Shown: positions 44,987 through 54,479 of the stretch, piece by piece
How positions within the stretch are numbered: the stretch's first letter is position 1
How the letters are laid out: each line of letters starts with the position of its first letter
DNA from: Sphingomonas sp. TREG-RG-20F-R18-01
GTDB taxonomy: Bacteria > Pseudomonadota > Alphaproteobacteria > Sphingomonadales > Sphingomonadaceae
Length of the DNA stretch: 64,000 bases
Direction of reading: 5' to 3'
NCBI RefSeq assembly: GCF_022662475.1
Contig: NZ_JAKNQQ010000001.1
Span: 1 to 64,000, forward strand
The notes under the pieces: generated by a model
Databases searched by the model: none
The model's input: the letters and a program-made list of their open reading frames with translations, nothing else
What the model was told of the DNA's origin: nothing
Program-made: the position numbers and the translations under genes

Positions 44987-47900
44987 TCAGAAGTTGCCGC
45001 GCAGGATGAACGAGAAGCGGCGGTCGTTGACGAAATAGGACCGCGGCGCCAGCGTGCTCGGATCACCGCTATACGCCTGCAGCGTCTTGGTGACCGAGTT
45101 GGTCAGGTTCACGCCCTGCACCCCGATCTTCACATATTTGTTCAGGTTGAGGAAGGCGGAGGCATCGAGCTGACCCGACGCGTCCTGGAAGATCGACGTG
45201 TACGGGTAGATCACGTCGGCGGCGGTCAGCAGATACCGGGAGCGCCAATTGTACGCCGCGCGGATCGAGACCGGGCCCTTCTCGTAGAACAACGTCGCGT
45301 TGACGTTGTGCTTCGACAGGCCTTCCAGCGGCAAGCTGCCGGTCTTGGTCTGCGCCGCCACGTTGGTCACCGGCGATCCGCCATTCAGGAACGAGTTGGG
45401 CAACCCGTTGCTCTGAATGAACGTGTAGTTGCCGGTAAAGCCGAAGCCGCTGAGCAAGCCGGGAAGGAAGTTGAAGGTCTGCTGATACGCGACTTCCGCC
45501 CCCTTAACCTTGCCGTGCCCGGAATAGTTGGCCGGCCCGCGCGTCAGCAGGTCGAACGTCTGGCCGTTGTTGGTCAGCGGCAGGCTGACCAGCGACTGGT
45601 AGAAGAAGCCGGTAATGTCCTTGTAGAAGACGTCCGCGGTCAGCGAGCCCACGCGCGAGAAGTACCATTCCGCCGTGACGTCGAACTGCCACGCCGTCGC
45701 CGGTTTCAGATACGGGTTGCCGACCTGGCTCTGGAAGTTGCCGTTCCCGTCGATCGAGATCTGCTGGAAATTGCGCACCAGATTGGTGTCCGGGCGCGTC
45801 AGAACCTTGGATCCGGCGAAGCGCAGCAGGAGCTGCGGTGTCAGACCGACCTTCAGGTTCACACTCGGGAGCCAGTAGGTGTATTTGTTCGACGCCTGGC
45901 CGAGAACGATCGTCGGGTTGACCGATGCGAACTGCTGCAACCGGGCGTATCCGTCCGCGCCGAGCAGGCACACGCCACCGGGTGCCGCGGGCGTGTAGCC
46001 AGCCGGCAACGGCGTCGTCGGCGCCGCGGGAACGCACCGGCTCTGGAACGTATCGGCGATCCCAAGCGACGCCCGGCTGGGAATGATGCTGCCACCGAAA
46101 TTGTCCATCCCGGTATGGACGTAGCGCACCCCGACGTTGCCCGCGATGTCCAGTCCCGGGATCAGGGTCTTGGTTTTGAACGACGCCATGGCATACGCGG
46201 AACTGTCGCGCTGATGCACGCGCGTGACTTCATTGGGCAGATACGGCGAGTCGGCGCCGACGCCAGCGCGCAGAGCAGCGGGCGTCCAGCGGGTCGAGGG
46301 GTTGGTCTGGCTCGCCGCTCCCGCTGCCTCGACCTGATTGATGAAGCCGACGGTCTTGTTATATCCGTCGATCATGTTGCCGTTGTAATAATAGGCACCC
46401 GACGGTCCCGGGGTCGCGCCGCGGAAGAAGTTGTCGAAGGTGTAGAAGCTTGCGTTGCCGCCGTTGACCTGATTGATCGACACCGGGCTACCCGCCCAGA
46501 CTTCGCTGAGCATGCCCCAGTTATAGGCCGAATATTTCACGGTCTGGTCGCGGTCGGCATAGCGCGCGCCGAAGCGGATCTTGTCGAGGAAGCTGCCGTC
46601 GACGTCATAGGTGACGTCGCCCTTGAACTGGAATTCCTTGCCGCGGCTGTCCTCGAAATGATCCATCGCCGCACGCCAGAATTCGACGTTGGGATCCGCA
46701 AAATATTGCGCGTCGGTCGCGTTGACCAATGCGGGGTTGGCCGGCCCCGCCCACGTTGCCGCCAGCGTGGCCGGCTTGTGCGAAACGACGGTCGGCACGT
46801 TCCCGGTCAGGTTGAGTTCCTGATCGGCGTACGTCTCACCGTAGATGTTTAGCTGGCTGACCTGATGATGCGATTCGGTGTAATCGGCGTCCAGCGCGAT
46901 ATGCAGCCGCTCGGTCGGGTGGAGCAGTGCGTTCAGGCCATAGTCGTTGACCGTATTCTGCTCATAGACCTGCCCGCGCGACAGCGAGATCGGCGCGCCG
47001 CCGGTCGGGATGAAGGTCTGCAACGGCGTACCGCTCAGATTGCTGCGATAGCCGGTGCCGGGCGTGGTGATGTACCCGCTCTGGAACAGCCCGTTGGCGT
47101 CGTATTTGTAGTTGGTGAACTTGCCCGTCGGGCATTCCGCACGAACGGTGCCTGAGTTGACATCGCCCGGGTTGGTCAGCGGGCCATCGTTGTTCTGCTG
47201 GCAGCCGATCGGATAGGTGCTGTATTCGGACAGGTCCGGCGCTGCCTCGAACGTATGTTCGTCGGACAGGTTCGTCGTGTGCGAGCGGATATACTGGCCG
47301 GTCAGCAGGAACCGGTGATCGTTCGTTTCATACTGTGCCGCCACCGCGATCCCGTCGCGCTTGCGGTCGAAATCCTGCGTGCGATACTGGCCACCGAGTG
47401 GTGCGTAGAACCCCGCGGTCGGATCGGCGAAGCCATCCGCGCCTGCCGTCGATGCCGCACCGCAGGCCGCATGAACCGCCGGCAAGGTCGTCGTGTCGCC
47501 GTTCCCGGGGAGCGGATTGCGGCAGATCGTCGTGCCGCCCTGGCTCTGATAGGTCACCAACGTGTTGTCGCGCGCCTGGAAATTGGTGATCTGCAATCCA
47601 TCGGCGCGGCTGCGGACGCGGGAATAGGACACGTCGCCGAGCAGGCCGAACGTCCCGACACTCGTATTCCACGTGTTGCTGACCAGGATCGACCCGGTCG
47701 GGGTCCACTTCTTCTCGAGGTCGCCATAGCTGCCCTCCGTGTCGACGCCGACATGGAAGCCCTTGTTGTCGAACGGCTTGCGCGTGTTGAGGTTGACCGT
47801 GCCCGCAAGCCCGCCCTCGATCGAGGCGGCGGTGACGTTCTTGTACACCTCGACCGACCCGAGCAGTTCGGCGGGCACGTCCGAGAAGTTGAGCGACTGG

Positions 47901-48445
47901 CCGCCGATGCCTGCCGAGAAGGCGTCGCGACCGTTGAATTCGGAGCGGACAAAGTTGAGGCCGCGAATGACGACGCCCGAGCCTTCGACCGAGAAATGGT
48001 CGGGATCGTTCGAGGCGGCGAAGCGGCTGATCGACACGCCCGGCACGCGCTGCAGCGCCTCGGTCACGGAGCGATCGGGCAAGGCGCCGATGTCCTGCGC
48101 GGTGATCGCGTCGACCACCGTGTCGGAGTTGCGCTTGATGTTCTGGGCGTTGGCAAGGCTCTGGCGGATGCCGGTCACGACGATGTCGTCGGGGTCCTTG
48201 GCGGTGTTGCTCGGGGTGGCGGTCTGGCCGTCGACGCTCGACGTTTCGCTGGAGGAGGTCGGGGTTCCGGCGGTGCCGGCGGTCCCCTGCCCGGCGACGG
48301 CGCCGGTCGGCGACGTCTGGTTCGCGCCGCCGGCCTGCGCGTGCGCGGTCCCGGCAAGGGCGACGCATAACGCCGTGGCGGAAGCGCCTTGGAAAAGGTG
48401 AACAAGACGACGAACAGCCGCCGTCGATGGCGCTAAGCTACGCAT
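44987..48445 (-). CDS. TonB-dependent receptor, large carbohydrate-type
   Basis: An 1152-residue outer-membrane receptor with a signal peptide ending AHAQ, a Gly/Ser/Thr-rich linker (~38-85), a DDIVVTG TonB-box-like element (~86-92), a plug (DIGALPDRSVTEALQRVPGV, VVIRGLNFVRSEFNGRDAFS) and a long 22-strand barrel that ends in Phe (SFILRGNF). Its size and plug style fit the sphingomonad/caulobacter/xanthomonad carbohydrate receptor group. It should import oligosaccharides released by the xylanase/cellulases. ATG 48445 is the start; upstream sequence is the shared promoter region with the first halogenase gene. Confidence 0.94.
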   Translation of the reverse strand: MRSLAPSTAAVRRLVHLFQGASATALCVALAGTAHAQAGGANQTSPTGAVAGQGTAGTAGTPTSSSETSSVDGQTATPSNTAKDPDDIVVTGIRQSLANAQNIKRNSDTVVDAITAQDIGALPDRSVTEALQRVPGVSISRFAASNDPDHFSVEGSGVVIRGLNFVRSEFNGRDAFSAGIGGQSLNFSDVPAELLGSVEVYKNVTAASIEGGLAGTVNLNTRKPFDNKGFHVGVDTEGSYGDLEKKWTPTGSILVSNTWNTSVGTFGLLGDVSYSRVRSRADGLQITNFQARDNTLVTYQSQGGTTICRNPLPGNGDTTTLPAVHAACGAASTAGADGFADPTAGFYAPLGGQYRTQDFDRKRDGIAVAAQYETNDHRFLLTGQYIRSHTTNLSDEHTFEAAPDLSEYSTYPIGCQQNNDGPLTNPGDVNSGTVRAECPTGKFTNYKYDANGLFQSGYITTPGTGYRSNLSGTPLQTFIPTGGAPISLSRGQVYEQNTVNDYGLNALLHPTERLHIALDADYTESHHQVSQLNIYGETYADQELNLTGNVPTVVSHKPATLAATWAGPANPALVNATDAQYFADPNVEFWRAAMDHFEDSRGKEFQFKGDVTYDVDGSFLDKIRFGARYADRDQTVKYSAYNWGMLSEVWAGSPVSINQVNGGNASFYTFDNFFRGATPGPSGAYYYNGNMIDGYNKTVGFINQVEAAGAASQTNPSTRWTPAALRAGVGADSPYLPNEVTRVHQRDSSAYAMASFKTKTLIPGLDIAGNVGVRYVHTGMDNFGGSIIPSRASLGIADTFQSRCVPAAPTTPLPAGYTPAAPGGVCLLGADGYARLQQFASVNPTIVLGQASNKYTYWLPSVNLKVGLTPQLLLRFAGSKVLTRPDTNLVRNFQQISIDGNGNFQSQVGNPYLKPATAWQFDVTAEWYFSRVGSLTADVFYKDITGFFYQSLVSLPLTNNGQTFDLLTRGPANYSGHGKVKGAEVAYQQTFNFLPGLLSGFGFTGNYTFIQSNGLPNSFLNGGSPVTNVAAQTKTGSLPLEGLSKHNVNATLFYEKGPVSIRAAYNWRSRYLLTAADVIYPYTSIFQDASGQLDASAFLNLNKYVKIGVQGVNLTNSVTKTLQAYSGDPSTLAPRSYFVNDRRFSFILRGNF

Positions 48446-48526
48446 AAACAACCCCTCACTAAACACGACGCTGTATTCGCGTCTGATTCTGACGACGCCG
48501 TCGGTTTGCCCGATGCGCGCCAAATA

Positions 48527-48540
48527 TGTTTGCGGTAACA
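48527..48540. promoter_or_regulatory. Candidate LacI operator between receptor and halogenase genes
   Basis: TGTTTGCGGTAACA resembles the other two sites (right half GGTAACA identical to the 55639 site). It lies in the 238-bp divergent space, 82 bases upstream of the receptor start, so it could repress both the receptor and the halogenase operon. Confidence 0.55.
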
Positions 48541-48683
48541 TTTTGCGGAAATCAAACGCAAAGTTTGGTGGAATGTGACAATCCTGCAACGCTGCGGAAA
48601 CAATCAGCTAGCGGTTGACGCGGTCGCAGGAATGAGGGAGCACCCGTGCGAGCGCAACCATAAGGCGCGAGTGGAGAGTAGCG

Positions 48684-50201
48684 ATGCCGTTGTCGGCGGA
48701 GGCAAAACTACGGGTCGTGGTGGTCGGCGGTGGTACCGCCGGCTGGATGACCGCCGCTGCGCTCGCGCGCCTGTTGCCCGATCACTGTTCGGTCCATCTG
48801 GTCGAGTCCGAAGCGATCGGCGTGGTCGGCGTCGGCGAGGCGACGCTCCCGCACATCCGCGCGTTCAACGAACGGCTCGGGATCGACGAAGCCGAGTTCA
48901 TGGCGCGGACGCGGGCGACCTTCAAACTCGGGATCGAGTTCCGCGACTGGGGGCGGATCGGCGACAGCTACATCCATCCGTTCGGCACCTTCGGGCGCGG
49001 GTCAGGTGCTGTCGACTTCCACCATTATTGGACGCGGCTGCTGCACGAGGGGAAACCGCTGCCGTCGCTCGACAGCCTGTCCTATGCCTGTGCGCTCGCG
49101 CGTGGTGGTAAGTTCGACCGGCCCGCAACCGACCGGACCCTCGCCGGGACCTATGGCTATGCCTATCAGTTCGATGCGCTGCTGTTCGCGCCGTATCTGC
49201 GCCAGATCGCCGAGGAGGCGGGCGCACGTCGGACCGAGGGCACCGTCGCCAGCGTCGAGCGCGATGGTGAGCGCGGGGACATCGCGGCGATCATCCTCGA
49301 CAGCGGCGAGCGGATCGAAGGCAACCTGTTCGTCGATTGCTCGGGGTTCCGCTCATTGTTGCTCGGGTCGGCGCTGGAGGAACCGTTCGTCGACTGGTCG
49401 CACTGGCTGCCGACCGACCGCGCCGTCGCGATGCCGTGCCGGACGCGGACTGCGGTGACGCCCTATACCAGCGCGATCGCGATGCCCTCGGGCTGGCGCT
49501 GGCGGATCCCGCTGCAGCACCGCACGGGCAACGGCTATGTCTATGCGAGCGCATTCGTATCCGACGACGACGCCCGCTACGCGCTGGAGACGGCGGTCGA
49601 GGGCGAAGCGCTCGCCGCACCGCGCGTGCTGCGGTTCAAGGCCGGGCGGCGGCGGCGCAGCTGGGTCGGCAATTGCGTCGCGATCGGGCTGGCGAGCGGG
49701 TTCCTCGAACCGCTCGAATCGACCAGCATCTACCTCGTCCAGCAGGCAATCACCGCGCTGATCGAGCTGTTTCCCGAGCGCCACATCAGTGAGAACGACC
49801 GCGACGAGTTCAACCGTGTGATCGACCTCGAGTACGACCGGATCCGCGATTTCCTGATCCTCCATTATCACGCCACCACCCGCAGCGATTCGCCTTTCTG
49901 GGACTATGTCCGCACGATGCCGATCCCGGACACGCTGTCCGAAAAGCTCGACCTGTGGCGCACCCGCGCGCGGATCGTGAAATATCGCGAGGGGGTGTTT
50001 CTCGACCCCAGCTGGGTCGCGGTCTATCTTGGCCAGGGGATCGTGCCCGAAGGATGGGACCCGCGCGTCGATACGGTCGCGACCGACGCGCTGCTCGCGA
50101 GCGTCGAGGCGTTGCGGACCGAGATCGCGGGCGATGTCGCGCGCCGCCCCGATCACCGCAGCTTCATCCAACGCTATTGCGCGATGGCGCAAGCCGCCTG
50201 A
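48684..50201 (+). CDS. Flavin-dependent tryptophan halogenase homologue 1
   Basis: A 505-residue Trp-halogenase family flavoprotein, the first gene of a three-gene run. It has the FAD motif VVVGGGTAGWM, a Lys81 in ATFKLGIEF equivalent to the catalytic PrnA Lys79, the signature WRWRIP (271-276) and Glu345 in FLEPLESTSI matching PrnA Glu346. These are the residues needed to move hypohalous acid to an aromatic substrate. Homologues (such as BrvH) occur beside TonB receptors and prefer bromide and indole. ATG 48684 has GGAGAG upstream. The next gene overlaps its stop as TGATG. Confidence 0.9.
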   Translation: MPLSAEAKLRVVVVGGGTAGWMTAAALARLLPDHCSVHLVESEAIGVVGVGEATLPHIRAFNERLGIDEAEFMARTRATFKLGIEFRDWGRIGDSYIHPFGTFGRGSGAVDFHHYWTRLLHEGKPLPSLDSLSYACALARGGKFDRPATDRTLAGTYGYAYQFDALLFAPYLRQIAEEAGARRTEGTVASVERDGERGDIAAIILDSGERIEGNLFVDCSGFRSLLLGSALEEPFVDWSHWLPTDRAVAMPCRTRTAVTPYTSAIAMPSGWRWRIPLQHRTGNGYVYASAFVSDDDARYALETAVEGEALAAPRVLRFKAGRRRRSWVGNCVAIGLASGFLEPLESTSIYLVQQAITALIELFPERHISENDRDEFNRVIDLEYDRIRDFLILHYHATTRSDSPFWDYVRTMPIPDTLSEKLDLWRTRARIVKYREGVFLDPSWVAVYLGQGIVPEGWDPRVDTVATDALLASVEALRTEIAGDVARRPDHRSFIQRYCAMAQAA

Positions 50202-51670
50202 TGCACGGCGAGCGGCTCGAACGGATCGTGGTGGCAGGCGGCGGGATCACCGCCTGGTGCGCCGCCGCCGCGCTCAAACGGCGCGCGCCGTTCCTCGACG
50301 TGACGATCCTCGCGTGCGCGCCCTCGCCGGACGCGCTTGCGGACCGGGTCGCCTGTACCCTGCCCTCGCTGCTGGGGTTTCAGGAGGATCTCGGGATCGG
50401 CGTCGCCGACGGGATCGTGCGGACGGGTAGCGGCTATCGGCTGGGGACATTGTTCGCGGGGTGGGCAAACGGGCTGCCGGACTATGTCCACGCTTATGGC
50501 CGCTACGGCGCGTCGTTCGGGCCGACCGCCTTCCATCTCCACTGGGTGCGATCGGCACAGGACGGGACCGCGGCACCGTTCGACAGCCATTCGCCCGCCG
50601 CCGCGCTCGCGCGCGCTGGGCGGTTCGTCCCGCCGACCGCCAATTCGCCGTTCGCCGACCACGAGTTCGGCCTGACGCTCGATGTGCCCCGCCATGCAAC
50701 GATGCTGCGCGCGTTCGCGCTCCACGTCGGCGTCCGCGAGATCGTGGGCGAGATCGCCGGGGTGACGCTGGATGGCGGCAAGGCCATAGCGGCAGTCGAT
50801 CTGGCCGATGGTTCCGCGCTGACCGCCGACCTGTTCGTCGATGCGACCGGTCCCGAAGCGCGGTTGCGCGGTGCGATCGACTCAGTCCGCGACGACTGGA
50901 GCGCATGGCTGCCGTGCGACCGCCTCCTGCTCGCCGAACCGGGCGGGGAACCCGCGGTGCTCACCACCGTCACCGCGCATCAGGCAGGCTGGCACTGGTC
51001 GAGCGGCGGACAGGCGGGCTTTGCCTATGCGTCGCACGCGATCAGCGATGGCAAGGCGGCGCGCGTGCTGCGCAACGCCTCGGGTGCCACGCCCGGCGAA
51101 CCGATCCGCATCCGCCCCGGCACGCGCCCGCAGCCGTGGCAGGGCAATTGCCTTGCGATCGGCGATGCGGCGACCGAGATCGAACCGCTCGAATGGTGCA
51201 ACCTCCACCCCGCGCTGAGCGCGATCGACCGGCTGATCACGATGCTCCCCGGTCGTGTCGCGACCCCGGTCGAGGTGGCCGAGTTCAACCGCCAGACCCG
51301 CGCCGAGGCCGAACGCGTCCGCGACTTCCTCGCGATGCATTACCGCACGGCACGGCGCGACGATCCGCTGTGGCGCACGCTCGCCGCTACCGCGCCGCCC
51401 GCCAGCCTCGCGCATACGCTCGCGCAATTCGCCGAGCGCGGCCGCCTGCCCTACCACGAGGAAGAGACGTTCGCGCGCGACAGCTGGGCCGCCGTGCTGA
51501 TCGGCCAGGGGTTCCTGCCGCGCCGCGTCGACCCGCTCGTATCCGCCGTCCCCGCCGCCGCCGTGCGCGCGGCGATGGCGCGCCAGACCGCCGCGATCGC
51601 CGCCGCCCTCCCGCATGTTCCCACCCACGCCGCCTATCGCGCGGCCCAGACGAGACACCTCACCCGATGA
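50201..51670 (+). CDS. Divergent, probably non-halogenating tryptophan-halogenase homologue 2
   Basis: A 489-residue family member with altered key positions. The FAD motif reads GGGITAW, the catalytic Lys is replaced by Arg (SGYRLGTLF, Arg80), and the WxWxIP signature is absent (AGWHWSSGGQ). The Glu in IEPLEW is kept, but the following ST motif is lost. The fold appears intact (DLFVDATGPEARL, FLAMHYRTARRDD). It overlaps homologue 1 (TGATG) and homologue 3 (ATGA), so it is translated with them. It may be a partner flavoprotein, reductase-binding scaffold, or a non-halogenating oxidase. The longer frame starting at 49955 is out of phase with homologue 1 and not coding. Confidence 0.85.
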   Translation: MHGERLERIVVAGGGITAWCAAAALKRRAPFLDVTILACAPSPDALADRVACTLPSLLGFQEDLGIGVADGIVRTGSGYRLGTLFAGWANGLPDYVHAYGRYGASFGPTAFHLHWVRSAQDGTAAPFDSHSPAAALARAGRFVPPTANSPFADHEFGLTLDVPRHATMLRAFALHVGVREIVGEIAGVTLDGGKAIAAVDLADGSALTADLFVDATGPEARLRGAIDSVRDDWSAWLPCDRLLLAEPGGEPAVLTTVTAHQAGWHWSSGGQAGFAYASHAISDGKAARVLRNASGATPGEPIRIRPGTRPQPWQGNCLAIGDAATEIEPLEWCNLHPALSAIDRLITMLPGRVATPVEVAEFNRQTRAEAERVRDFLAMHYRTARRDDPLWRTLAATAPPASLAHTLAQFAERGRLPYHEEETFARDSWAAVLIGQGFLPRRVDPLVSAVPAAAVRAAMARQTAAIAAALPHVPTHAAYRAAQTRHLTR

Positions 51671-53286
51671 ACGAGCATTCGATCCGCCGCGTCGTCATCG
51701 TCGGCGGGGGCACCGCCGGCTGGATGGCCGCCGCCGCCTTTGCCCGCTTCCTCAACAACGGCTATACGCAAGTCACTTTAGTCGAATCCGACGAGATCGG
51801 CACGGTCGGTGTCGGCGAGGCGACGATCCCGCCGATCATCAACTTCAACCAGATGCTCGGGCTGGACGAGAATGCGTTCCTCGCCGCGACCGCGGGGACG
51901 TTCAAGCTCGGGATCGAATTCGTGAACTGGGGCGCGATCGGCGAGCGCTATTTCCACCCGTTCGGCACCTATGGGCACGATTTGCAGGGCATTCATTTCC
52001 ACCAGCTCTGGCTGCGCGAGAAGGCGCGCCGCCCGATCGCGGACATTTCCGCCTGGTCGATGAGCGCAATGGCGGCGCAGCACGGCACTTTCGGACGCGC
52101 GAACGAGGACGCGCGCTCGCCGGTCCGCGAGCTGTTCTATGCGTTCCATTTCGATGCCTCGCTCTACGCGCGCTATTTGCGAGACTATGCCGAAAAGGGG
52201 GGGATCGTCCGGGTCGAGGGCAAGATCGCGACGGTCAACCAGCGTCCCGACGACGGCTATGTCGAGGCGGTCACGCTCGAGGACGGGCGGCGAGTCGAGG
52301 GGGATTTGTTCATCGATTGCTCGGGCTTTCGCGGTCTGCTGATCGAGGAAACGCTCCACACCGGCTATGAAAGCTATGCGCACTGGCTGCCGTGCGACCG
52401 CGCGGTCGCGGTGCCGTGCGCGCTGCCGCGGCCGGGCGAGCCCGATCCATTCACCCGCTCGACCGCGCATCAGGCGGGGTGGCAGTGGCGGATCCCGTTG
52501 CAGCACCGGATGGGGAACGGCCTCGTCTATTGCAGCGATTATCTCGATGACGATGCCGCCGAAGCGCAATTGCTCGCCAGCCTCGAAGCCGAGCCGCTCG
52601 CCGACCCACGCCGGATCCGCTTTACCGCCGGGCGTCGTCGGGACTGCTGGAACCGCAACGTGGTCGCGCTCGGCCTGTCGAGCGGGTTCATCGAGCCGCT
52701 CGAATCGACCAGCATCCATCTCGTCCAGGCGGGGATTCAGCGGCTGCTCGCGCTATTCCCCGACAAGCGCTTCGACCCGACCGAACGCGACGAATTCAAC
52801 CGCCAGATGCACGACCTGTACGAGGACGTCCGCGACTTCATCATCCTCCATTACAAGGCCACGCGCCGCGACGATTCGCCCTTCTGGGACAAGGTGCGGA
52901 CGATGGAGATCCCCGACAGCCTGCAACGCAAGATCGACCTGTTCGCGGGCAAGGGACGGCTGTTCCGCGAGGGATACGACCTGTTCACCAGCCCGAGCTG
53001 GGTCGCGGTGTGCCTTGGCCAGGGGATCGTCCCCAAGAGCTGGGAGCCCGCTGCCGATGCGCTCGACGAGCAGAAGGTCGCGGTCGCGCTCGAACAGATG
53101 CGGCACGGCTATCTCGACACCGCGCAACGCCTGCCGACGCACGGCGATTTCCTGCGCCGGACCGCGCCGTCGCCGCTCGCGGCCCCCGCCCCTGCCCCAG
53201 CGCCCACGCCAAAGGATGACGTGCCGTTCTTCTCCTTTACCGCGGAATCGCCGTTCGATGTCGGTGGCGGCGGATCGCCGCTGTGA
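51667..53286 (+). CDS. Flavin-dependent tryptophan halogenase homologue 3
   Basis: A 539-residue protein. It keeps GGGTAGWM, Lys80 in GTFKLGIEF, WQWRIPLQ and FIEPLESTSIHLV, so it should be a working halogenase. It is longer than homologue 1 by a C-terminal tail that is Pro/Ala-rich (APAPAPTPKDD) and ends with a Gly-rich GGGGSPL. Its start overlaps the stop of homologue 2 (ATGA). It probably acts on an aromatic compound linked to the polysaccharide (for example a phenolic or indole) rather than free tryptophan. The cupin gene follows seven bases downstream. Confidence 0.9.
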   Translation: MNEHSIRRVVIVGGGTAGWMAAAAFARFLNNGYTQVTLVESDEIGTVGVGEATIPPIINFNQMLGLDENAFLAATAGTFKLGIEFVNWGAIGERYFHPFGTYGHDLQGIHFHQLWLREKARRPIADISAWSMSAMAAQHGTFGRANEDARSPVRELFYAFHFDASLYARYLRDYAEKGGIVRVEGKIATVNQRPDDGYVEAVTLEDGRRVEGDLFIDCSGFRGLLIEETLHTGYESYAHWLPCDRAVAVPCALPRPGEPDPFTRSTAHQAGWQWRIPLQHRMGNGLVYCSDYLDDDAAEAQLLASLEAEPLADPRRIRFTAGRRRDCWNRNVVALGLSSGFIEPLESTSIHLVQAGIQRLLALFPDKRFDPTERDEFNRQMHDLYEDVRDFIILHYKATRRDDSPFWDKVRTMEIPDSLQRKIDLFAGKGRLFREGYDLFTSPSWVAVCLGQGIVPKSWEPAADALDEQKVAVALEQMRHGYLDTAQRLPTHGDFLRRTAPSPLAAPAPAPAPTPKDDVPFFSFTAESPFDVGGGGSPL

Positions 53287-53293
53287 CGCGGGC

Positions 53294-54319
53294 ATGACGC
53301 GCCTCGCGACCCCTGCCCCGATTGCGGAAGTGCACGGCATCGACCGCGCACGCTTCGATGCCGAAATCCGCGCCGCTGCCAAGCCGGTGGTGCTGCGCGG
53401 GCTGGCTGCGGACTGGCCAGCCGTCCGCGCCGCGCGGGAGTCGGACGAGGCGCTGGTCGGCTATCTCAAAACCTTCAGCCATGCCGAGCCGGTCGGCGCG
53501 ATCGTCGGTGCGCCCGAGATCGAGGGGCGGTTCTTCTACGAACCCGGTCTCACCGCCCTCAACTTCACGCGCGGCCGCGCCCCGCTCGATCCGTTTCTCG
53601 ACCGGTTACTGCGCGATCGCGCCGTTGAGCGTCCCTATGCGATGGCGGTCCAGTCGATCCCGGCACCCGACCTGCTCCCCGGTTTCGCCGAAACGCACGG
53701 CCTCGATCTGGTCGATCCGGCGGTGGTGCCGCGGCTGTGGCTCGGCAATGCGATCCGCGTCGCGACGCATTACGACCTGATGGAGAATATCGCGGTCGTC
53801 GTCGCAGGGCGTCGCCGCTTCACGCTGTTTCCGCCCGATCAGGTCGGCAACCTCTACATGGGCCCGTACGAGCTGACCCCGGCGGGCACGCCGGTCAGCA
53901 TGGTCGACCCGGACGCGCCCGATCTGGAACGGTATCCGCGCTTCGCCGAGGCGATGGCCCATGCCTGCGAAGCGACGCTCGAGCCGGGCGATGCGCTCTA
54001 CATCCCGTTTCACTGGTGGCATGCGGTCGCCTCGCTCGCGCCGGTCAACGTGCTGTGCAATTACTGGTGGGACCCGGCACCCCCGGGGATGCCCAACCCG
54101 TATGACGCGCTGCTGCTGTCGCTCTTCGCGCTGCGCACGTTGCCGGAGGACCAGCGGCAAGTGTGGCGGACGATGTTCGACCATCTGGTGTTCCAGACCG
54201 GGGGTGACCCGGCGGCACATCTGCCCGCGCACGTCAGGGGTGTCTTCGGCGTGGCAGACCTGGACGGACTGGAACGGATGCGGGTGACGTTGCTGCAAAG
54301 CCTCGGGCGCACCGGATAG
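53294..54319 (+). CDS. Cupin_8 (JmjC-like) protein 1
   Basis: A 341-residue double-stranded beta-helix protein of the cupin_8/JmjC hydroxylase-like family. The iron triad appears as His and Asp in ATHYDLMENIA and a distal His in HWWHAVASL; VAGRRRFTLFPPDQ is the conserved family stretch. Such proteins are Fe(II)/2-oxoglutarate oxygenase-like and are commonly found beside halogenases and TonB receptors in sphingomonads. The substrate is unknown. It is the fourth gene of the run, seven bases after homologue 3. Confidence 0.88.
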   Translation: MTRLATPAPIAEVHGIDRARFDAEIRAAAKPVVLRGLAADWPAVRAARESDEALVGYLKTFSHAEPVGAIVGAPEIEGRFFYEPGLTALNFTRGRAPLDPFLDRLLRDRAVERPYAMAVQSIPAPDLLPGFAETHGLDLVDPAVVPRLWLGNAIRVATHYDLMENIAVVVAGRRRFTLFPPDQVGNLYMGPYELTPAGTPVSMVDPDAPDLERYPRFAEAMAHACEATLEPGDALYIPFHWWHAVASLAPVNVLCNYWWDPAPPGMPNPYDALLLSLFALRTLPEDQRQVWRTMFDHLVFQTGGDPAAHLPAHVRGVFGVADLDGLERMRVTLLQSLGRTG

Positions 54320-54358
54320 CGCCTCGAAATTGACCGGACTTGGACGCCCCCCCCCAAA

Positions 54359-54429
54359 CCGTTCGTTTCGAGCGAAGTCGAAAAACCTGCGCCGTGCCCG
54401 GCTTCTCGATTTCGCTCGAAGCGAACGGG
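54359..54429. repeat. Imperfect inverted repeat, REP-like, between convergent cupin genes
   Basis: Arm 1 (54359-54387) begins CCGTTCGTTTCGAGCGAAGT. Arm 2 (54400-54429) is its near-perfect reverse complement (ends GCTCGAAGCGAACGGG), with a 12-base loop. Units with the core TTCGAGCGAAGTCGA are, to my memory, scattered in many Sphingomonas genomes. Lying between two convergent stops, it probably works as a bidirectional terminator or RNA-stabilising element. Confidence 0.75.
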
Positions 54430-54479
54430 GAGAAAGTGGGCCGATAGGCGAGAAAGATGTTCGCACTGACCGCTGCGGC

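Noticed and set aside
47255..48370. 371-residue frame opposite the TonB receptor
   Set aside because: Antisense of the receptor, Arg/Gly-rich, no motif.
49955..50200. N-terminal extension of halogenase homologue 2
   Set aside because: Out-of-phase with homologue 1; the ATG at 50201 has the expected GGG FAD motif.
50461..51666. N-terminal extension of halogenase homologue 3
   Set aside because: Shadow of homologue 2; the GGGTAGW motif begins only after ATG 51667.
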